A DNA stretch of 64,000 nt from JANOYJ01 sp963792485 (lineage in GTDB: Bacteria > Pseudomonadota > Alphaproteobacteria > Rhizobiales > Rhizobiaceae): the NCBI GenBank assembly GCA_963792485.1, contig CAWBWL010000009.1:62001-126000 (forward strand), given 5' to 3'. Positions 35,345 through 45,980 of this stretch are shown here, piece after piece. The stretch's first letter is position 1; each line of letters begins with the position of its first letter. The position numbers were made by a program, and so were the translations under genes. Below the pieces are notes generated by a model, which saw only the letters and a list, made by a program, of their open reading frames with translations, did no database searches and was not told the origin of the DNA.

Positions 35345-36798
35345 GCCAGATGATCTCCGATCAGAAACTGCAGCGCGCGGTCGAGCCTTATATGCGGCAG
35401 GGAAAGTGTGATCCCGCTTTCCTGCACTTCGAGAACAGGCGGGCGAAAGCGGACAAAGCGGATGTCGGCGCCTGAGACTGCGTCGCCATCTTTGAACAGT
35501 GAATCCGGATTCTTCGGCAAGTCTCCGGGAAACAAGGCGGTTTCGGTTTTCCCGTCAAAGCGCTTGCCGTCGATCTCCTCGCCGCTGAGCGGCATTCCGA
35601 TGATGACCGGCAGTGTTTCCTTGCCGTGTTTCAAATTGCCTTCGCGCGTTGAACGCACCGCTGCCATCGCCAGAACTTCGATTTCCGCACCGGTGAAATT
35701 TGCCCGCTCAATTGCGCGCTCGGCAAGACGGCGGGTCAGAGCCTGCAGCCGGTCATGGCCCTCATGATGTAATTGATCCGCTTTGGTTGCCGCAATCAGG
35801 ATGCGGTCAATCCGATGGCCGAGGAAGCCTGACAAATAACCGGCACGCCCCTGACGGAAGCACTCAAGAATGGCCGTCATCGCCCGCTCAAGGTCATTGA
35901 GCGCATGCGGCCCGGCATTCAGCGCCTGCATGGCGTCAATCAGCACAATCTGCCGGTCGAGCCGGGCGATGTGCTCGCGGAAGAAGGGTTTGACCACATG
36001 AGTCTTGTAAGCCTCGTAGCGTCGCTCCATCATGGCAGCCAGCGAACCCGCGCCGAAAGCCTTGCCCTCTATCAGCGACAGTGGCGCAAAGGTAAGCGCG
36101 GGCGAGCCTTCAAGATCGCCCGGCATCAGAAAACGCCCAGGCGGCAGCACCGACAACGCCCGTCCGTCCTCGCGGCAAGCCCGCAGATAACGCGTGAACA
36201 GCCCTGCCAGCTCCTTGGCTGTCATCTCGTCGGCAGAAGCGTAGGGATCGATTGCCGCGCAGGCTTCCCGCCATTCTTGCGACAAATCATGCCGCAGTGG
36301 CAGATCGGCCAGTGCGAGCGCTTCTTTTGAGAATTCCGCGTAAGATTTTCCTAGAAGTGGCAAGTCCAGCAGCCATTCTCCCGGATAATCCACAATGTCG
36401 AGGGACAGGCTGCCGCCGGAGAACAGCCGGTTCCAGCCAGATGCGCTTTCGTATTTGATGGTTAAGCGAAGTTCCGAAATGGCTCGCGTTGATTGCGGCC
36501 AGTTCCGCGAGCCGACCAGCTCGCGCACATGGCTCTCATAATCAAAGCGTGGCACGGCATCGTCCGGCTGCGGTTCCAGAAATGCCTTGGAAATGCGCCC
36601 ATTGTGCCGCGCATCGAACAGCGGAAGCCTTCCGCCGTGGATGAGATTGTGGACGAGAGCTGTGATAAAGACCGTCTTTCCCGCCCGCGACAAACCGGTC
36701 ACACCCAGTCGCACCGCCGGATTTGCAAATCCCGACAGCTTGTCAGTCAGCCCGTCAAGCGCAATGCGCGCCTCATCTGCAAATGTTGTGGTCCGCAC
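35341..36798 (-). CDS. YcjX-family P-loop GTPase-like protein (DUF463)
   Basis: The 485-residue protein has a P-loop GLSRAGKT at 35-42 and a DxxG-like DIVDYPGEWLLDLPLLG. The remainder matches the DUF463/YcjX family, predicted nucleotide-binding proteins acting with the membrane protein TIGR01620. Overlap of ATGA type with the downstream gene supports tight coupling. Confidence 0.92.
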   Translation of the reverse strand: MRTTTFADEARIALDGLTDKLSGFANPAVRLGVTGLSRAGKTVFITALVHNLIHGGRLPLFDARHNGRISKAFLEPQPDDAVPRFDYESHVRELVGSRNWPQSTRAISELRLTIKYESASGWNRLFSGGSLSLDIVDYPGEWLLDLPLLGKSYAEFSKEALALADLPLRHDLSQEWREACAAIDPYASADEMTAKELAGLFTRYLRACREDGRALSVLPPGRFLMPGDLEGSPALTFAPLSLIEGKAFGAGSLAAMMERRYEAYKTHVVKPFFREHIARLDRQIVLIDAMQALNAGPHALNDLERAMTAILECFRQGRAGYLSGFLGHRIDRILIAATKADQLHHEGHDRLQALTRRLAERAIERANFTGAEIEVLAMAAVRSTREGNLKHGKETLPVIIGMPLSGEEIDGKRFDGKTETALFPGDLPKNPDSLFKDGDAVSGADIRFVRFRPPVLEVQESGITLSLPHIRLDRALQFLIGDHLA

Positions 36799-36854
36799 CG
36801 GCCTTCCAATCTGTCCCGCGCCATATAGTGATGCGCAAGGCCCTTGTCAGCCGG

Positions 36855-37361
36855 TCAATCGCGCGGCGGTAGAATGAAGGCGGAAAGCGTTGTCTGGCGT
36901 GCCTTCAAATCAGAGAAGGGGCCGTCAAAGTCAAAATGTGCCAGCGCACCTGTCGGAAAGCCGCACATCAAGGCATCCATTGCGGCCCGGTCCCCGCGTG
37001 CGGCGAGCTGGATTGCGAGTTCCTCCGTGGACGGATTGTGCCCGACGACCATAAGGCTTTCCGCGCTGCCAAATGCCCGTATCAGTTCAAGATAGCCTTT
37101 TGCATCCGCAGAATAGAGCTTTTCGGAATAGGTAATCCGGGTTTCATTCGGCCCGGCTTGCATCACGAGTTCCAGCGTCTCGCGTGTCCGTTTGGATGAT
37201 GAGCAGAGAATGTGCGTTGGCCGTATGCCGCGCGCATGCATTTCCCGGCCAATGAACGCGCATTCTTCCTTGCCTTTGCGATGCAAAGGCCGGTCAAAAT
37301 CCCGCATTCCGGGCTCGGCGCTGATTGCCTTGGCGTGGCGAAGCAGAAATAAGGTTGTCAT
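36855..37361 (-). CDS. SixA-like phosphohistidine phosphatase
   Basis: This 168-residue histidine phosphatase has the catalytic RHAK (R8-H9), a later R-T-R-E-T region and a second histidine in VVGHNPSTEEL. SixA proteins dephosphorylate HPt domains in E. coli; whether the HPt protein encoded at 17.5 kb is a target is only a guess. I chose the ATG at 37361; a TTG six codons upstream is possible but lies next to a CCTCC, not a ribosome site. Confidence 0.88.
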   Translation of the reverse strand: MTTLFLLRHAKAISAEPGMRDFDRPLHRKGKEECAFIGREMHARGIRPTHILCSSSKRTRETLELVMQAGPNETRITYSEKLYSADAKGYLELIRAFGSAESLMVVGHNPSTEELAIQLAARGDRAAMDALMCGFPTGALAHFDFDGPFSDLKARQTTLSAFILPPRD

Positions 37362-37514
37362 ATGGAGGGGCTGCCGCAATTCACAAGCTTGTTTAACCCG
37401 TTTTGGTGAAGGCCGCCAAGCTATTCAGTTTTAAGCATAGGTAAAATCCATCAGGCCATTTTTTCACAAGTGGCTTGCTTGAGACTCTTCAACTGAATAT
37501 AGGAGCGCGCAAGT

Positions 37515-37955
37515 TTGACAGACCGGGTTTGCCTTCTGATGAGTCGCACTCTTGATACGAACTACAAGCCGTCCGACGAAGAACCCTTCATGAACGAGCG
37601 GCAGAAGTCTTACTTTCGATCAAAACTCACATCCTGGAAGAATGACATTCTGCGCGAAGCGCGCGGGACACTTGAATCGCTTCAGGAAGAAAACACCAAT
37701 CATCCCGATCTCGCCGACCGGGCATCTTCCGAAACCGACCGCTCCATCGAACTGCGCGCGCGCGACCGGCAACGCAAGCTGATCGGAAAAATTGATTCAG
37801 CCATACAGCGGCTGGAGGAGGGCACTTACGGGTTCTGCGAGGAAACCGGAGAGCCCATCAGCCTGAAACGCCTGGACGCCCGCCCGATCGCGACGCTGTC
37901 CATCGAAGCGCAGGAACGGCACGAGCGCCGGGAGAAGGTATACCGCGACGAATAG
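37515..37955 (+). CDS. dksA: RNA polymerase-binding protein DksA
   Basis: The product has the coiled-coil tip region (ILREARGTLESLQEENTNH in part, HPDLADRASSETDRSIELR) and the zinc-finger region YGFCEETGEPISLKRLDARP. Only one of the four canonical zinc cysteines is present, as in other alphaproteobacterial DksA proteins. With ppGpp it adjusts transcription initiation in the stringent response. The TTG at 37515 has AGGAG at 37501-37505; an ATG at 37539 (MSRTLDTNYKPSDEE) is closer to the start of known homologues but lacks a ribosome site. The gene is monocistronic, convergent with the DUF1801 gene. Confidence 0.92.
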   Translation: MTDRVCLLMSRTLDTNYKPSDEEPFMNERQKSYFRSKLTSWKNDILREARGTLESLQEENTNHPDLADRASSETDRSIELRARDRQRKLIGKIDSAIQRLEEGTYGFCEETGEPISLKRLDARPIATLSIEAQERHERREKVYRDE

Positions 37956-37958
37956 CGA

Positions 37959-38384
37959 TTACTTCGGCGGATAGCGTTCGTTCATCTCTCTGAGCGATAC
38001 CGCAATAAGCTCTTCCAACACCTCGCCATCAACCTTGGCCAAATCCTTGATGTAAAGGCAGGATTTACCAATGGAGTGCGGCCCGAGCTTTTGCAGCAGA
38101 TCGCCTTTGTTTTCATATCCCGGCATCAGATAAACCGTCAGGGCTGCCTTGCGCGGCGAAAAGCCCACACGCATCGAGGTTCCGGAATGCCCGCTCTCAT
38201 ATCTGTAGTCATATGAGCCGAAACCGATGATCGAGGGCCCCCACAGCACTGGTTTTTCACTGGTGAGCCGTTTCATCATCGCGAGCAACGTTTGCGCTTC
38301 AACGCGGCGCTTTTCCGGCTCCACTGTGTCGATGAAGACCTCTGCGCTGAGTGGTCCCGGTTTGGTTTTTGCTTCGTAGGCCAT
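37959..38384 (-). CDS. DUF1801 domain protein
   Basis: The 141-residue protein has the DUF1801 blocks WGPSIIGFGSYDYRYESG (in part) and LTVYLMPGYENKGDLLQKLGPHSIGKSCLYIKDL (in part). The family has a YdhG-like fold and no known function. It is encoded convergently to dksA, 3 bases from it, and upstream of it on the same strand is the FliO-like gene. Confidence 0.9.
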   Translation of the reverse strand: MAYEAKTKPGPLSAEVFIDTVEPEKRRVEAQTLLAMMKRLTSEKPVLWGPSIIGFGSYDYRYESGHSGTSMRVGFSPRKAALTVYLMPGYENKGDLLQKLGPHSIGKSCLYIKDLAKVDGEVLEELIAVSLREMNERYPPK

Positions 38385-38401
38385 GCTCGAAGCCCGGCTG
38401 T

Positions 38402-39085
38402 TCAGGTTTTCTGAGGTGTGTACCCGCCGAAATCGCTCAGCATTTTCTCCAACTCGTCATCAACGCTGAGTTCCGCCTTGCGCGCGGGCACGGCTTCGGC
38501 GACCTGCGCCGCTGGGGCGGAGGCTTGCGGTTCAACCCGAGGCTCTTGTATTTGCGCGGGAGTGTCGGCGCGCACGGGCGGCGCCACTGGCGCTGGCAGC
38601 GGCGGTTGCGGCTCATAGCGCTGCGCTGGCGCAGCGGGTGTCACAGGGCGCGGCGCTTGGGCGCTGACGATGGGACGAGGCGGAGGCGCCGGCTGAATGG
38701 GCCGGTGCGCCGGGTAGGCCGGGGCTTCCGGCGCGACCCGTCGCTCCTGCATCGGCTCTGCCTCACGCAGCGGGCGCGCCGGCGTGCCATGAGGTCGGAT
38801 ATTCTGCTCAACAACGATATCGGTGTTTCCACCGATCAAGATCAGATGTTCGACATCATCGCGGCGCACAAGGACCAGCCTCCGATGGCTGTCCACCGGC
38901 GTTGCGTCCTGCACTGCCAGCCGTGGCTGCGCATTCCTTCCGCCGCTGATGAATGTGCCATGCGAGAATTTGCGGATCAACCAAATCAGGATCAGCAGCC
39001 CCAAAAGCGCGGCGATGCCCCATATTCCATAGGCGACGTTCTGGGCATACTGATCGCCCACATAGCTTGCGATCCAGTCTGTCAT
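38402..39085 (-). CDS. fliO: FliO-like flagellar/membrane protein
   Basis: The 227-residue protein has one N-terminal membrane segment (about residues 15-40, YGIWGIAALLGLLILIWLI). A small beta domain typical of FliO follows (LAVQDATPVDSHRRLVLVRR then EHLILIGG). The rest is a long Pro/Ala-rich tail (about 100-200), probably disordered. FliO helps assemble the flagellar export gate (FliPQR). No other flagellar gene is in the window, so this is the separate FliO gene seen near cckA in Rhizobiales. The ATG at 39085 has GGAGG at a spacing of eight. Confidence 0.75.
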   Translation of the reverse strand: MTDWIASYVGDQYAQNVAYGIWGIAALLGLLILIWLIRKFSHGTFISGGRNAQPRLAVQDATPVDSHRRLVLVRRDDVEHLILIGGNTDIVVEQNIRPHGTPARPLREAEPMQERRVAPEAPAYPAHRPIQPAPPPRPIVSAQAPRPVTPAAPAQRYEPQPPLPAPVAPPVRADTPAQIQEPRVEPQASAPAAQVAEAVPARKAELSVDDELEKMLSDFGGYTPQKT

Positions 39086-39252
39086 GGAACCGGCCTCCAT
39101 TCATGTTGAACGCGTAACAGCTTAGTCTTCAAAGCAGGCGGGAACAAGCGCCGCGACGGCTGGCGCTCCCCGGTTGTTCCACACAAATCACATGGATTAT
39201 TGCGTCTTGCTGCATGTCAGCCTTTTACATGGCAAAACGAGTGTGATTCAAC

Positions 39253-41889
39253 GTGGCCGTCCCTGATTCGGGACTGAGGGGCAAAAGCCGGATGGCTTCA
39301 GAGACAAAGCAGAGCGAGACAAATCCCGCGCCGGTCATTGACCGTGACATCCGCCCGGGTGCCGCATCGGGCCTGCTCACGCTCGGCGCTGCGCTGGTTG
39401 CGGTGGCGGCAGTGTTCTTTCTGTTCAGGGAGCGGCTGGGCGAGGGATTTTTGCTTGGCGTGCTCGGCATTTTCGCCATGGTTGGCATTTTTTACCTGTT
39501 TGCCTCCGTCATCGGCTTTATCCGGATCGCCCCGCGTTCGTCCGGGTCGGAGCTTGCCAAGGCATTTGTGGACGGCTCTGGCGAAGGCAATGTCGTCACT
39601 GATGCGAAGGGCCGGATTGTTTACGCCAATCATGCCTATGCCAGTCTGACGAACGCCAATGGCCCCACCGACATCCGCAGTATGGAAAGCATACTTGCCT
39701 CCGAGAGCGACGCTCCGGACGTCATCTACCGGCTCAGCCAGAAACTGCGAGACGGTGTGGGCGGCTTGGAGGAGTTCCGCCTTTCCAAGCCGATTGGACC
39801 TTCAACTGAGGCTGGCAGCCGCTGGTATCGTCTGCGGGCGCGGCCCCTGCGGATGGCAGGACACGGTGAAGCGCTCAGCGCCTGGCAAATTTCCGATATC
39901 TCAGCGGAGCGGGCCGAGCAGGAAAAGTTCTTCCGCGATTTGCAGGAGGCCATTGACCACCTTGATCACGCTCCGGCAGGGTTTTTCTCGGCAGACGCCA
40001 AAGGCGCAATCACCTATATCAACTCCACGCTTGCCGAATGGCTGGGCATTGATCTGGTCCAGTTCCAATCCGGCGCGATTGATGTTGCCGATATCGTCGC
40101 TGGCGACGGTATGGCGCTCATCGAATCCGTGAAGGCCGAGCCAGGATCAGTGCGCATAGCGACCATTGACCTGGACCTTGCCAAGCGCAATGGCCAAGCG
40201 CTGCCGGTCCGCTTTCATCAACGCGTTCAGACCAATAAGGATGGCTCGCCCGGCGCGATCCGCACGATTGTGCTTAACCGCAGCGAAGGCGCAGTGCCTG
40301 TCACCGAGGCGGGCGCGGCGGAACTGCGCTTCACCCGCTTCTTTAATTCCGCGCCGATGGCCATTGCCGCCACCGACAAGCAGGGCCGCGTCTTGCGCAC
40401 CAATGCGCGGTTCCTGAAAACCTTCTCCGGATCCGTCGACCGGCAGGCCGTTGACCGTCACGTCAAACTTGAAACGGTGGTCCACGAGCGCGACCGGGAC
40501 AGTTTCCGCAAAGCGCTTGATCTTGCCATTGCAGGTCAGGCTGACATTCTCCCCCTCGATTCCGTGCTTCCGAAAGATGAAACACGGCATTTACGGCTGT
40601 TCTTCAATTCGGTCATTGCCGGTTCCGGCGAGACTGCCGACGAAGCCGCATTCGTCTATGCGCTGGAAACGACGGAACAGAAGGCGTTGGAAGTGCAAAT
40701 GGCGCAAAGCCAGAAAATGCAGGCCGTCGGCCAGCTTGCAGGCGGCATTGCGCATGACTTCAACAACGTTCTGACCGCCGTTATCATGTCCTCTGACCTC
40801 TTGCTCGCCAACCACAATTCGGCGTCTGATCCGTCCTTCCAGGACATTATGAACATCAAGCAGAACGCCAATCGCGCCGCCTCGCTGGTGCGCCAGCTTT
40901 TGGCGTTTTCTCGCAAGCAGACGCTTCGCCCGGAGGTTTTGAGCCTCACTGACGTTCTTGCGGACATGCGCATGCTTCTGACGCGTCTTGCCGGACACAC
41001 GGTCAAACTCAAGATCGACCATGGCCGCGATCTGTGGCCGATCCGCGCCGATGTCGGTCAACTCGAGCAGGTCGTTGTCAATCTGATCGTCAACGCCCGC
41101 GACGCGATGCCGGATGGCGGAGAAATTTCGATCCGCAGCCGCAATGTGACCGCGTCGGAATGCGCAGGCATGGGCTATCGCGAACTTGCGCCGGCCGACT
41201 ATGTCTTGATTGAGGTACAGGATAGCGGAACGGGCATACCGCCGGAAATCCGCGAGAAGATTTTCGAACCGTTTTTCACCACCAAGGAAGTGGGCAAGGG
41301 CACCGGCCTTGGCCTCTCCATGGTCTACGGAATCGTCAAGCAGACCGGCGGCTACATTTATCTTGAGTCGGAAGAAGGCAAAGGCGCCACATTCCGCATT
41401 TTCCTGCCGCGGCATGTGCCGAGCGCCGTGCCTGCTGAAGCGCCTATTGAGGCAGGCGCGGCCAAGCCTGCCGCCGCACCTGAATATAACGGAGCGCGCG
41501 ACCTCTCCGGCTCTGCGACTGTTCTGCTTGTTGAGGATGAAGATTCCGTGCGCATGGGCGGCGTTCGCGCCCTTCAAGGCAAGGGCTACACCGTGCATGA
41601 GGCGGCGAGCGGCGTCGAGGCGCTGGAAGTCCTTGAAGAGTTGAATGGCAAGGTCGACATCATTGTCTCCGACGTTGTCATGCCCGAAATGGACGGGCCG
41701 ACCCTCTTGCGCGAACTGCGCAAGAAATACACTGGCATCAAGTTCATATTCGTCTCCGGATATGCGGAGGACGCATTTGCGAAAAACCTGCCGGAAGACG
41801 CCAAATTCGGCTTTCTGCCGAAACCCTTCTCCCTCAAACAGCTCGCGACAGCGGTCAAGGAAATGCTTGAAAGCGATATCGTCACATAG
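39253..41889 (+). CDS. cckA: Cell cycle hybrid histidine kinase CckA
   Basis: The 878-residue kinase starts with two membrane segments (about 30-90), followed by PAS-type sensory regions (about 110-480). The HisKA helix has phosphorylated H501 in GGIAHDFNNVLTA, and the ATPase domain has NLIVNARDAMPDGG and GTGLGLSMVYGIVKQTGG. A C-terminal receiver domain carries acceptor D807 in VSDVVMPEMDGP. CckA phosphorylates CtrA and CpdR through ChpT to control replication and division. The GTG at 39253 is used here; the ATG at 39292 (after GAGGGG) is an alternative start. The divergent FliO-like gene shares the 167-base promoter region. Confidence 0.96.
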   Translation: MAVPDSGLRGKSRMASETKQSETNPAPVIDRDIRPGAASGLLTLGAALVAVAAVFFLFRERLGEGFLLGVLGIFAMVGIFYLFASVIGFIRIAPRSSGSELAKAFVDGSGEGNVVTDAKGRIVYANHAYASLTNANGPTDIRSMESILASESDAPDVIYRLSQKLRDGVGGLEEFRLSKPIGPSTEAGSRWYRLRARPLRMAGHGEALSAWQISDISAERAEQEKFFRDLQEAIDHLDHAPAGFFSADAKGAITYINSTLAEWLGIDLVQFQSGAIDVADIVAGDGMALIESVKAEPGSVRIATIDLDLAKRNGQALPVRFHQRVQTNKDGSPGAIRTIVLNRSEGAVPVTEAGAAELRFTRFFNSAPMAIAATDKQGRVLRTNARFLKTFSGSVDRQAVDRHVKLETVVHERDRDSFRKALDLAIAGQADILPLDSVLPKDETRHLRLFFNSVIAGSGETADEAAFVYALETTEQKALEVQMAQSQKMQAVGQLAGGIAHDFNNVLTAVIMSSDLLLANHNSASDPSFQDIMNIKQNANRAASLVRQLLAFSRKQTLRPEVLSLTDVLADMRMLLTRLAGHTVKLKIDHGRDLWPIRADVGQLEQVVVNLIVNARDAMPDGGEISIRSRNVTASECAGMGYRELAPADYVLIEVQDSGTGIPPEIREKIFEPFFTTKEVGKGTGLGLSMVYGIVKQTGGYIYLESEEGKGATFRIFLPRHVPSAVPAEAPIEAGAAKPAAAPEYNGARDLSGSATVLLVEDEDSVRMGGVRALQGKGYTVHEAASGVEALEVLEELNGKVDIIVSDVVMPEMDGPTLLRELRKKYTGIKFIFVSGYAEDAFAKNLPEDAKFGFLPKPFSLKQLATAVKEMLESDIVT

Positions 41890-41985
41890 GTAGGCCCTGC
41901 GGCGACCGCGAACCGTATTGCTGCCGCATTTTGAACTATCTTCACGCCACGATTCCGGCGCAACGCCTTTATTGGGGACTCAATC

Positions 41986-42636
41986 ATGAAAATGAAATTC
42001 GCACTTGCTGCGCTCGCCTCCGCTTACTTGGCCGGCTGCACAACAACCAACCCTTACACCGGCGAACAGCAGGTCTCGAAGACCGCTGGCGGAGCGGCCA
42101 TCGGCGCGCTTGCGGGTGCTGGCGCAGGCCTGCTAGCGGGTGGTGATGACCGGCGCAACGCGCTGATTGGCGCAGGCGTTGGCGCCCTGGTCGGCGGCGG
42201 CGTCGGCGCGTTCATGGACAAGCAGGAGGCAGAGCTGCGCGCGCAGCTGCAGGGCACTGGCGTGTCCGTCACCCGCGTCGGCGACCAGATCGTCCTCAAC
42301 ATGCCGTCCAACATCACCTTCGCCACGGATCAGGATCAGGTGATCCCGGCCTTCTACTCCACGCTGAACTCGGTCGCGCTGGTGCTGAACAAATACAGTC
42401 AGTCTCTGGTCGACATTTACGGCCACACGGATTCGCAAGGCACGGACGGTTATAATCTCGACCTGTCGCAGCGCCGCGCCCAGTCGGTTGCGACCTACCT
42501 GTCGCAGCAGCGCGTGGACAGCCGCCGCTTCTATGTCAAGGGTGAGGGTGAGTCTCGTCCGGTCGCGCCAAACGGCACGGAAGCGGGACGCTCGCAGAAC
42601 CGCCGCGTTGAGATCCAGATTTCGCCGCTGAGCTAA
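41986..42636 (+). CDS. OmpA-family outer membrane lipoprotein (YiaD-like)
   Basis: The 216-residue lipoprotein has a lipobox with C18 (YLAGC) and two glycine-zipper stretches (about 35-75, GALAGAGAGLLAGG and GALVGGGVGAF). The peptidoglycan-binding OmpA domain follows, with DIYGHTDSQGTDGYNLDLSQ in two parts and LSQRRAQSVATYL. It should anchor the outer membrane to the cell wall. The stop lies 3 bases from the convergent psuG stop. Confidence 0.93.
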   Translation: MKMKFALAALASAYLAGCTTTNPYTGEQQVSKTAGGAAIGALAGAGAGLLAGGDDRRNALIGAGVGALVGGGVGAFMDKQEAELRAQLQGTGVSVTRVGDQIVLNMPSNITFATDQDQVIPAFYSTLNSVALVLNKYSQSLVDIYGHTDSQGTDGYNLDLSQRRAQSVATYLSQQRVDSRRFYVKGEGESRPVAPNGTEAGRSQNRRVEIQISPLS

Positions 42637-42639
42637 GGT

Positions 42640-43547
42640 TCATTTCAAATAAGATGCAATGCGCGCCGCAAGGCGCGCATTGTTTTCGACCAGCGCGATA
42701 TTCGCGGTCAGGCTGCGCCCTTCGGTCAGTTCCAGGACCTTTCCAAGCAGATAGGGCGTCACCGCCTTGCCGCTGATTTTCCGCGCGGCGGCGTTCCTCA
42801 GCGCCTCATCAATAAATACCGCCATTTCCCCGAACGGTATTTCCGCCGCTTGCGGAATCGGATTGGCAACCAGCACGCCGCCGCCAATACCCAGCGCCAC
42901 GCGCGTGTGTTGAAATGCGGCAATGTCCTGCGCGGTGTCGAGCCGAAGCGGCGATTTCAAGGGGGAGGCTGACGACCAGAAAGCGGGCAAAGCGTCCTGG
43001 CCGTATGTGACAACCGGAACGCCTTTGGTTTCAAGCACTTCCAGCGTTTTCTCAAGATCGAGTATCGCCTTCGCCCCGGCGCAGACGACAATGACCGGCG
43101 AACGGGCAAACTCCTCCAGGTCTGCGGAAATATCAAAACTCTCCGCCGCGCCCCGGTGCACCCCGCCAATGCCGCCAGTGGCAAAGACTTTTATGCCGGC
43201 AAGCGCCGCTGCCATCATTGTCGCCGCCACAGTCGTCCCGCCGGTTGCTCCTGTGGCCATGGCAAAAGCAAGGTCGGCGCGGGACAGCTTCATCGCGACC
43301 TTCAGCTTGCGCCAGCTCCGCAGTCTCGCTTGCGGTCAACCCTATCTTCAGCCTGCCCGTTCAGAACAGCAATTGTCGCCGGAACGGCGCCTTCCGCGCG
43401 TATCACCGCCTCCACCAGCGCCGCCATGTCCGCATTGGCAGGGTAGGGCATGCCATGGGTGATGATGGTTGATTCGAGCGCCACGACCGGCTTTTTGGCG
43501 GCAAGGGCAGCTGACACTTCTTCCGACAAATGCAAAAGCGGGTTCAT
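42640..43547 (-). CDS. psuG: Pseudouridine-5'-phosphate glycosidase (two apparent +1 frameshifts)
   Basis: PsuG splits pseudouridine 5'-phosphate into uracil and ribose 5-phosphate. The N-terminal part has ALESTIITHGMPYPAN, and the C-terminal part has MKLSRADLAFAMATGATGGTTV and GGIGGVHRGA. These lie in different frames. Dropping one base at GGGCAGGCTG (near 43,346) and one at GCGCAAGCTG (near 43,312) gives a continuous 301-residue protein of normal family length. The start overlaps the psuK stop (ATGA), so the two act as one operon. Confidence 0.88.
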
Positions 43548-44458
43548 CTCATGTTCCTCTGATAATTCTGCTTGCGTCGCAGATCAACCACCGCCTTTGA
43601 CGACGCCACCGTCAGCTTAGCAGCCCGCATGCCCTGGCGCACCGCCGTTTCCAGATCAAGCCCTTGCATCAGCGCTGCAAGTCGTGACCCCGGCCAGCGC
43701 ATCGCCCGCGCCGGTGACATCAACAATGATCCGCCGCTTTCTCCGGTTCAATTTTCTGCACCCGCCCTTCGCTGAACAGCAGCACCGGTCCGCTGCCTTC
43801 CGTAATCACCGCGCGTTTCAGACCCATTTCCCTGAGCCTGATCAGGGCAATATCCATGTTGTCAGCATCAGCCAGCGCTCTTGCCTCCCGGCGCATTCAT
43901 GAAAACGCAGTCGAGGGCCCCGAGCGCGCCGCGCAGCCGCACCGCCTTTGCGGGAGAAATTGCGATGGCGCAAACGGGCTTGCTTTGGGCCAGCGAAAGC
44001 AATTTGGCTATTGCTTCAGCGGGCATATTGGCGTCGGTCAGAATCGCGTCGCAAGCGGCAATCGCATCGCGCGTTTTGCGTCGCGTGATTTGCCGGGGCA
44101 GGGCGGCCTCGTATATCTCCATGTCGGCGAGCGCGGTGATCACGTCGCCGCCCTGATCGATAATGGCGGTGTAAGACGCGGTTCTTCGGTCGAGAAAGAC
44201 GGAAGAAAGGTCATGAAAGCCTGCCGCCCGAATTGCCTTCTCTACAAGATCAGCCTCAAAATCGCCTCCGCGCACCGACAGAAAGTCAACCTCGATACCA
44301 AGCTGCGCCGCATTTCGCGCCGCATTGAACACCCCGCCGCCCACTTCCTCGCGCATCCGGCCAGGATTGGATGCGCCCGGCACATGCGGCACGGTCAATT
44401 GTCCGCGCCGGTCAATATGCGCGCCGCCAATGGCAAGGAGCTTCGGCTTCATGGTCAT
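43544..44458 (-). CDS. psuK: PfkB-family kinase, likely pseudouridine kinase (three apparent +1 frameshifts)
   Basis: The N-terminal half (LLAIGGAHIDRRGQL, REEVGGGVFNAARNAAQLG) is a PfkB sugar kinase. The frame breaks at GCGCCGGGAGG, after which REARALADADNMDIA is expected. It breaks again at GCGGATCATTG and at GTCACGACTTGC, which flank the catalytic VDVTGAGDALAGVT region. Removing one base at each site gives a 303-residue kinase ending AAVVDL-like KAVVDLRRKQ. Its coupling to psuG indicates pseudouridine as substrate. ATP-dependent phosphorylation would feed PsuG for salvage of RNA-derived pseudouridine. Confidence 0.83.
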
Positions 44459-44596
44459 GCCACGCTTCTAGCGGCAAGCTTCCAACAAACAAAGCAAAGC
44501 CATGCAAGCCGCAAGCGAATCTGTTCAGGCTCTCGTCCGCTGGAGGCGGCGTTCTCATCCACAGCCAAGAGTTATAGATCCGCAGCCAAAAACACA

Positions 44597-44611
44597 GAAC
44601 CTAGGGAGAAC
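44597..44611 (+). promoter_or_regulatory. LexA-binding SOS box upstream of recA
   Basis: The sequence GAAC-CTAGGGA-GAAC is an exact match to the alphaproteobacterial SOS box GAAC-N7-GAAC, a direct repeat. It lies 120 bases before the recA start, inside the intergenic region, as expected for LexA repression of recA. Confidence 0.85.
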
Positions 44612-44730
44612 AAAATTCATAATCCCTTTTATATCAATAGGTTACGCCTCTTGCAAAAACAGAACAAAACAGATACATAATTCTCAAGCGCCGGGCTCGT
44701 CCGGCCTTCTAGTCGGGCACAGGGAAGTTT

Positions 44731-45819
<1,089 letters not shown>

Positions 45820-45852
45820 GGCCTTCCAATCCGATCACATTGCTATTTGCGG

Positions 45853-45876
45853 GGGCCGGTCATTCCGGCCCTTTTT
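45853..45876 (+). terminator. Rho-independent terminator of recA
   Basis: GGGCCGG and CCGGCCC form a perfect 7-bp stem around TCATT, directly followed by TTTTT. The position, 34 bases after the recA stop, fits well. Confidence 0.9.
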
Positions 45877-45980
45877 CATGTTGGCCTTTCGCCGTTATGG
45901 ACAGTCTGTGACCGCATGGATAGAAGCGGTGCAGAGCGGCAAGGCAGTGAGAAAACTGCTACGCGGACAAAGGTGTTTTC

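Noticed and set aside
40591..41598. Minus-strand open frame of 335 residues
   Set aside because: It is antisense to the kinase core of cckA and reads like a shadow of a high-GC gene.
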